Shown here: positions 1 to 5,276 of the stretch, in pieces | Layout: the number at the start of each line of letters is the position of its first letter | Position numbering within the stretch: position 1 is the first letter of the stretch | Assembly: GCA_027056825.1 (NCBI GenBank) | Contig: JALUJS010000072.1 | Coordinates: 1-5,276, forward strand | DNA length: 5,276 nt | DNA from: Candidatus Krumholzibacteriia bacterium | GTDB lineage: Bacteria; Krumholzibacteriota; Krumholzibacteriia; LZORAL124-64-63 | Direction of reading: 5' to 3' | Notes under the pieces: generated by a model | What the model was told of the DNA's origin: nothing | Databases searched by the model: none | The model's input: the letters and a program-made list of their open reading frames with translations, nothing else | Program-made: the position numbers and the translations under genes

Positions 1-1555
<1,555 letters not shown>

Positions 1556-1558
1556 CGT

Positions 1559-3796
1559 TCACTCCTTGGTGGCGGACCGGGGTCCGCCCGTTTCGTTACG
1601 GTCGTCGGGGCCGGATGCGGCCGACAGGATTCCAGCGTATACCCGACGGTCCCGCAAGACCTTTTCCACGTAGCGCCGCGTCTCAGAATAACCGATCCAC
1701 GCCAGGTACAGGGACGGCGGCGCTTGCCCTCCCAACTGGGCGTCCCAGCGGCTCACGGCCCCGGGACCGGCGTTGTACCCGGAGAGCACCCGGTAGGGAT
1801 CCCCGTCATAGCGCCGGACGTTCTCCACCAGCAAGCCGTCCCCCTTGGCCACCGAAACCGCGGGATCGGCCCAGGCCCCGGCGGCGCAGGCAGCGGGTTC
1901 GTAGTGGAAGGGCATGATCTGCAGCCAGCCCAGGGCCCCGGCCCGGGAGCGGACGCCGGGATCGAAGAGGCTCTCGTTACGGGCCACCGCCAGCAGCAAG
2001 GCGGGTTCGGTTTCCGCAACCTCCAGGGCGCGTCGCACCGGCCCCCAGGCCGGCACCGGGTACAAGAACGTCTCCCGGACGGCGGGGGGCAAGGCCATCC
2101 CGGCGCCCTGGGTCGCCAGACCGACCACGGCGCGCAGATCCTGCAGGGCCCAGGCCATCCCCAGCAGGGGGCACCTCAGTCCAGGCTCGTCCCGAACCAG
2201 GGGCCGCAGGAAGGAGTACAGCGAGGCCGGAGCGCGACGGACGCCCGCATCGGAGCCGTAAAGGTACACCTCGCGGATCAGGACGCGATCCCACAGGGAG
2301 GCCGAACCCGCATCGAAGGCGCCCAGCTCTCCCACGATCCAGGCCAGCGCCCGGGACCGCGCCGTGTCCGGGTCGGATGCCTCGGCTCCGTTGAACGGGG
2401 AGGCGTTCCAGAGTTCGGCCCAGGTGCGCCAGAATGCCCGCCGCGCCTGGCGGGGATCGGGCAGCCTGGCGGCCACCGAGGATGAAGCCAGGGGCGCGGC
2501 AGCACCGGACAGCACGGCGTCGGGCTCCGTCTGCTCCCCGTCTTTCTTCCATTGCTCCACCCTGGACAGGAAGGTGGCGCGCTGGGGTTCGGGCAGACGC
2601 CCGGCGCTAAGGTCGAAGATCCGCGCCGCATCCTGATCGCGCTGGCGCGCCCGGGCCAGTGCCCAGGCCTGTTCCACCAACTGGCCGACCCTGTTGCGCA
2701 GGCCGGGCGTGCCGGCCTGGTAGCGGGCCAGCCCCACGGCCCGCTTGAGGTCGGCGAGTCCCTGTTCCCACTGCCCCTTCAGCAAACGGCGTTCGGAGGC
2801 CCGCCGCCACAGATCCATGCGCCATCCCGACCGCAGCCGCGTATCCGCGGCGAGGGATTCGTACACCGCGGGACTCCCCTTGGCAGCCAGGCGCATCCCC
2901 CGCACCCACCAGCCCTGGGCGGTGAAGTCCCAGGGCGGGTCCGGATGGGCGTTCATGAAGTCCCGGCGCTCCCTGCCCTTCAGCAGCAGCGAGCCCAACC
3001 CCAGACGGATCTCGTAGGAAAAGCCCGAAGCGGCGAGGTCATCAGCGGTAATCCCGCTGTCGGACAATCCAGCCAGGGCCGCAGCCTGGGCGGCCGTGCG
3101 GTGATTCCGGGTCAACAGGGGCAACCCGGCCTCCTGGCGCCAGGCGCGCCACAAGGCCCATCCGTTGCGCCGGTCGTATGGCCCCAGGTCGAACAGTTCC
3201 GGCCAGGGATCGGCGGGGTCCAGGGCACCGCCGCCGGCCCGGGTCAGCTGTCGCCTGCGCAGGCTCCAGATGAAACGGTCCGGAGCGGGCGCCGGACCCG
3301 CGGCCAGTTCTGCGGCCACAGACAACGCGGTGGCGGAATCGGCCCGGGCCAGGGCCGTGAAAAAAGCCAGCACGCGCGAGGCACGTGCCAGGGGCTCGCT
3401 CAACGGCCCGGCAAGCACGGCCTCGCGCCTGCCCCCCGCCAGGGAAGCGAGCCAGGCGGCGCGGCTTTGTCGCCAGCGAACCAGGACGGAGTCGGCTTCA
3501 CCGACCCCGGCCAGGAAGGCCTGGACCGGGACGGGATCTTCGCCCTGGACCGAACGCGGCCGGTCAAACAGATCCAAGGCGGCACGGATCCAGGCCGAGT
3601 CCACCTCGGCGGGCCGCAGCAAATCGGCGGGCAGGCCATGCAACAGGCCGCCCTGCCGGGGAGAGGCGTAGCGCCCGACCTCGAATCCGGACAGGAAGGG
3701 ATCGCGCACCGGTCCCTGGGCCCTCAGCGGGGAACCCAGTACACAAAGCAGCGTCAGCGCCAGGACGCCTGACCGCGCCGAGGGGGAAACATTCAT
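1559..3796 (-). CDS. Exported Slt70-like lytic transglycosylase (745 aa)
   Basis: This is a predicted periplasmic peptidoglycan lyase that cleaves the MurNAc-GlcNAc bond to give 1,6-anhydroMurNAc ends. Residues 1-26 look like a Sec signal peptide: basic R8, hydrophobic core VLALTLLCVL, probable cleavage after PLRA. Residues ~27-575 are helix-rich without a sharp motif; ~327-395 (ERRLLKGQWEQGLADLKRA) looks TPR-like, recalling the superhelical ring of Slt70. The catalytic SLT domain starts near YPVPAW (Y579), has the general-acid Glu in ARNESLFDP (E608), then RAGALGWLQIMP, GYNAGPGAVSRW (Y674, N675) and ETRRYVEKVL (E705, Y709). GWLQIMP replaces the commoner GLMQIMP. A tail rich in Gly, Pro, Asp and Arg (~720-745) follows. 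Length is about 100 residues above E. coli Slt70 (~645). The frame stays open to 4111, but ATG 3796 is chosen because it begins the signal peptide and overlaps the previous stop as ATGA. Family assignment is firm; the exact subfamily is not. Confidence 0.94.
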   Translation of the reverse strand: MNVSPSARSGVLALTLLCVLGSPLRAQGPVRDPFLSGFEVGRYASPRQGGLLHGLPADLLRPAEVDSAWIRAALDLFDRPRSVQGEDPVPVQAFLAGVGEADSVLVRWRQSRAAWLASLAGGRREAVLAGPLSEPLARASRVLAFFTALARADSATALSVAAELAAGPAPAPDRFIWSLRRRQLTRAGGGALDPADPWPELFDLGPYDRRNGWALWRAWRQEAGLPLLTRNHRTAAQAAALAGLSDSGITADDLAASGFSYEIRLGLGSLLLKGRERRDFMNAHPDPPWDFTAQGWWVRGMRLAAKGSPAVYESLAADTRLRSGWRMDLWRRASERRLLKGQWEQGLADLKRAVGLARYQAGTPGLRNRVGQLVEQAWALARARQRDQDAARIFDLSAGRLPEPQRATFLSRVEQWKKDGEQTEPDAVLSGAAAPLASSSVAARLPDPRQARRAFWRTWAELWNASPFNGAEASDPDTARSRALAWIVGELGAFDAGSASLWDRVLIREVYLYGSDAGVRRAPASLYSFLRPLVRDEPGLRCPLLGMAWALQDLRAVVGLATQGAGMALPPAVRETFLYPVPAWGPVRRALEVAETEPALLLAVARNESLFDPGVRSRAGALGWLQIMPFHYEPAACAAGAWADPAVSVAKGDGLLVENVRRYDGDPYRVLSGYNAGPGAVSRWDAQLGGQAPPSLYLAWIGYSETRRYVEKVLRDRRVYAGILSAASGPDDRNETGGPRSATKE
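1562..1567 (-). promoter_or_regulatory. secA ribosome binding site inside the end of the upstream gene
   Basis: On the minus strand AAGGAG stands 6 nt before the secA ATG, a near-ideal Shine-Dalgarno and spacing. The same six bases are the last two sense codons (Lys-Glu) of the lytic transglycosylase, followed directly by its TGA. A ribosome finishing the upstream gene therefore stops on top of the secA binding site, which favours coupled re-initiation. Confidence 0.9.
1571..1588 (-). promoter_or_regulatory. Perfect 8-bp GC-rich inverted repeat next to the secA ribosome binding site
   Basis: On the minus strand GGCGGACC and GGTCCGCC are perfect reverse complements separated by 2 nt. As RNA this can form a 7-bp stem with a CCCG tetraloop, or nominally 8 bp with a 2-nt loop. 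The 3' arm ends three bases before the AAGGAG of secA. The repeat lies in the last codons of the lytic transglycosylase (Gly-Gly-Pro-Arg-Ser-Ala). No U-run follows it in the sense direction, so it is not a usual intrinsic terminator. It could control access to the secA start or mark an RNA processing point. The repeat itself is certain; its regulatory role is inference. Confidence 0.5.
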
Positions 3797-5276
3797 CGCA
3801 GCAGCATAACCTTCCTGGTCACCGGGGTGTCGATACCCTCCAGCCGGAGGAAATACAGCCCCGCGGGGACTCCGTTCCCGCCGTGGTCCTTGCCATCCCA
3901 GCTCAGGATACTCAATCCCGGCCCCGTCGGCACCGACGCAATGAAGCGGCCGCGGAGGTCGTAGACGGCCAGCCTGGCGCCGGGGGGAACCTCCCGGAGA
4001 AGTTCCACCCGCAGGGGAGGCTGGCCCGGGTTGGGCCACGGCAAGCCAAGCCACGGCCCGAAAGTGCCCGGAGCTGCGGAAACCGTGGTCACCGCGGGAG
4101 TGGCCACCCAACCCAAGGGTCCCATGGCGAGGATCCGCAGCAGGCGGGCATCAGTGCCCGCCGCCTCCATGACCACGGAGCGGGCCAGGCTCTGCGGCGC
4201 TTCGTCCACCGGCGCGCCGAGATCGGCCCACTGGCCCGACACCGGATCCCAACCCTGCAGGATGACATCACCCGGCGGCGCCTCGGGCCAGGGCCAGGTC
4301 CAGGTCAGCAGCTCCTGGCCCCCGTCGCTTTCCCAGCGGGCCTGGAAGGGGACCGGCTGGTCGGACCGGTACACGGGTTCCAGGGCCTTGATGAACCATC
4401 CCCGCCGGCGCCAGAGGCCGTTGGACGCAAATTCCAGGCCCAGGCTCCAGGTCCCGTGGTCGGGTTTGGAGATCACGTCGACCTGCCACACGATTTCACC
4501 GTCCCGCATCGAGAGGGTGTCGGCGGCGAACACCCCCTGGCCCTGCAGGGGATTGACCGCCCGGGCCGAAAGCCGGTGGCGATACCCGCCCGCGGGCGCA
4601 GCTGAGGTTTCCCCGCCATCGGAAATCCATACGGCCCGTCCCCCGTCCATGGCCACGTTCCCGTTGAGGATCTCGCTCTCGATGGCGTGGACGATGCGGA
4701 CGGCAATCACATCACCACCCAGGGGCGGAGTCACGGCCCGCGCGTGGGCGGAGTTGTCGTACACGACGTCCGGCCAGCCGGTTCCGTCGGCGTAAGCGGC
4801 AGCGGTGAAGGCCAGGATGGAGCCGGATGCCGAGGGCGAAGGATCATCCCACCGCCACCAGGAGGATGCGGAAGTGTCGGAGAGATTCTCCACCTCCCAA
4901 CCCGCGGGCCAGTCGACAGGAAAGACAAGGACGCTGTCCTCGGTGGCCCACACATGCGCACGGGAGATGCTCTGATGCAGGCCGAGGTCATCAGTGAAGG
5001 CGAAGGTGAACATGGTTTGGGCCCCGGGCTGGACGGACGCGGTCTCCCAGATCAGCTCCGTCGCGGGTGCGTAGGCGCCGCCGCCGGTCGGGGTGAAGGG
5101 GACGGTGACCGGCGCGCCCCCGGTGAATGTCCCCCACTGGTCGCTGTCGATGGCAATCCGGCAGGTGGGATTCTCCAGGACCCTGCCGGTAGCCCGCGCG
5201 GCCAGACCCACCTGGCCTGTATCGGGATCAATGTCGAACTCCAGCGTCACTCCGGCGTCATCATCAGGGACCACGG
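3793..5276 (-). CDS. Exported multidomain protein with C-terminal FlgD Ig-like domain (5' end outside window)
   Basis: The frame is open across the upper window edge, so the signal peptide and any catalytic N-terminal domain are not visible. A GTG at 5274 is in frame but there is no reason to treat it as the start. About 493 residues are seen (numbered from 5274). Residues ~1-110 are beta-rich and resemble CARDB/Ig-like linker domains (weak). Residues ~115-310 are Trp- and Gly-rich with strand-like stretches (PAGWEVENL, SSWWRWDDPS, EIVWQVDVIS, GTWSLGLEF), suggesting a beta-sandwich accessory domain, fold not identified. Residues ~335-400 look like another beta domain (ELLTWTWPWPEAP). The last ~80 residues are a FlgD Ig-like domain. 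In FCB-type bacteria such C-termini often follow secreted peptidases or surface proteins, but no catalytic motif is visible, so the function is unknown. The stop overlaps the transglycosylase ATG. Confidence 0.85.
   Translation of the reverse strand, partial: VVPDDDAGVTLEFDIDPDTGQVGLAARATGRVLENPTCRIAIDSDQWGTFTGGAPVTVPFTPTGGGAYAPATELIWETASVQPGAQTMFTFAFTDDLGLHQSISRAHVWATEDSVLVFPVDWPAGWEVENLSDTSASSWWRWDDPSPSASGSILAFTAAAYADGTGWPDVVYDNSAHARAVTPPLGGDVIAVRIVHAIESEILNGNVAMDGGRAVWISDGGETSAAPAGGYRHRLSARAVNPLQGQGVFAADTLSMRDGEIVWQVDVISKPDHGTWSLGLEFASNGLWRRRGWFIKALEPVYRSDQPVPFQARWESDGGQELLTWTWPWPEAPPGDVILQGWDPVSGQWADLGAPVDEAPQSLARSVVMEAAGTDARLLRILAMGPLGWVATPAVTTVSAAPGTFGPWLGLPWPNPGQPPLRVELLREVPPGARLAVYDLRGRFIASVPTGPGLSILSWDGKDHGGNGVPAGLYFLRLEGIDTPVTRKVMLLR
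3796..4041 (-). other. FlgD Ig-like C-terminal domain (possible secretion/sorting domain)
   Basis: Within the partial gene above, PWPNPGQPPLRVELL opens the domain, followed by LAVYDLRGR (Y438-R443), LSWDGKDHGGNGVPAGLYF (W459, D460) and a terminal TRKVMLLR. This is the usual FlgD Ig-like pattern: PNP, then YDxxGR, WDGxDxxGxxVxxGxYF, and a basic-hydrophobic end. It resembles the type IX secretion C-terminal domain of Bacteroidota in position, size and the closing K-V-x-L-x-R. Domain identity is well supported; a sorting role in this organism is inference. Confidence 0.85.
3810..3816 (-). promoter_or_regulatory. Possible weak, distant ribosome binding site of the lytic transglycosylase
   Basis: AGGAAGG on the minus strand lies 13 nt before the ATG at 3796, longer than the usual 5-9 nt. 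It sits inside the last codons of the preceding gene. With the ATGA stop/start overlap, the transglycosylase probably depends at least partly on ribosomes terminating on the upstream gene. Confidence 0.4.

Noticed and set aside
1571..1601. Intrinsic terminator made by the 1571-1588 inverted repeat
   Set aside because: In the sense (minus) direction the stem is followed by ACCAAGGAG rather than a U-run. In the plus direction only a broken cgtttcgtt follows, and there is no plus-strand gene to terminate.
1559..1640. SecM-, MifM- or VemP-type arrest peptide at the transglycosylase C-terminus
   Set aside because: The tail (GPDDRNETGGPRSATKE) has no match to the known arrest motifs. Only the genomic layout is similar, and it is reported on that basis.
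3719..3796. Lipoprotein signal in the transglycosylase (Cys18)
   Set aside because: The bases before Cys18 encode LTLL, which lacks the small residue needed at -1 of a lipobox, and the Cys is inside the hydrophobic core. Signal peptidase I cleavage after residue 26 fits better.
4035..4057. Short direct repeat gccacggc with 15-nt period
   Set aside because: It encodes the similar words PW-LGL-PW before the FlgD domain. Two 8-bp copies in GC-rich coding DNA are likely chance or a trivial local duplication.
3797..4111. Possible earlier start of the transglycosylase at 4111, giving 850 residues
   Set aside because: The extra 105 residues lie in a second frame over the FlgD Ig-like domain and are Gly/Arg/Pro-rich. 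The ATG at 3796 begins a normal signal peptide and forms an ATGA overlap with the preceding stop.
2552..4605. Two further plus-strand open frames of 406 codons each (2552-3772 and 3385-4605)
   Set aside because: They lie opposite the transglycosylase and FlgD-domain genes, consist largely of Arg/Pro/Gly/Gln, and overlap each other. They are best explained by scarce stop codons in GC-rich DNA.

Overview
The window is GC-rich and almost wholly coding. Three genes lie head to tail on the minus strand, so transcription runs from position 5276 toward position 1. In order they are: the C-terminal part of a large exported protein ending in a FlgD Ig-like domain (5276 to 3793, 5' end outside the window); a complete exported Slt70-type lytic transglycosylase (3796 to 1559); and the first ~518 codons of secA, the preprotein translocase ATPase (1555 to 1, 3' end outside the window). 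The first two genes overlap by 4 nt (ATGA). The second and third are 3 nt apart. There is no intergenic space for a promoter or terminator, so this looks like one translationally coupled transcription unit whose promoter lies beyond position 5276.

Organism: a Gram-negative bacterium of high GC content, probably from the FCB-related lineages. Two things point there. SecA has the long-form preprotein-binding region familiar from Bacteroidota and relatives, with extra segments absent from E. coli SecA. The upstream gene ends in a FlgD Ig-like domain with a terminal RKVMLLR, a C-terminus common on exported proteins of Eisenbacteria, Krumholzibacteriota and similar uncultured phyla. The phylum assignment is inference; no marker here is decisive.

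How the genes fit together: the two upstream genes appear to encode envelope or secreted proteins that would use the Sec pathway, and the third encodes the Sec motor. The most interesting local feature is the lytic transglycosylase/secA junction. The secA Shine-Dalgarno (AAGGAG) is formed by the last two sense codons of the transglycosylase. A perfect 8-bp GC-rich inverted repeat ends 3 nt upstream of it. A secreted-protein gene, a hairpin and then the secA ribosome binding site resembles in layout the secM-secA leader of E. coli, although no arrest peptide is recognisable. I see no mobile element, CRISPR array, tRNA, rRNA or clearly new multi-gene system.
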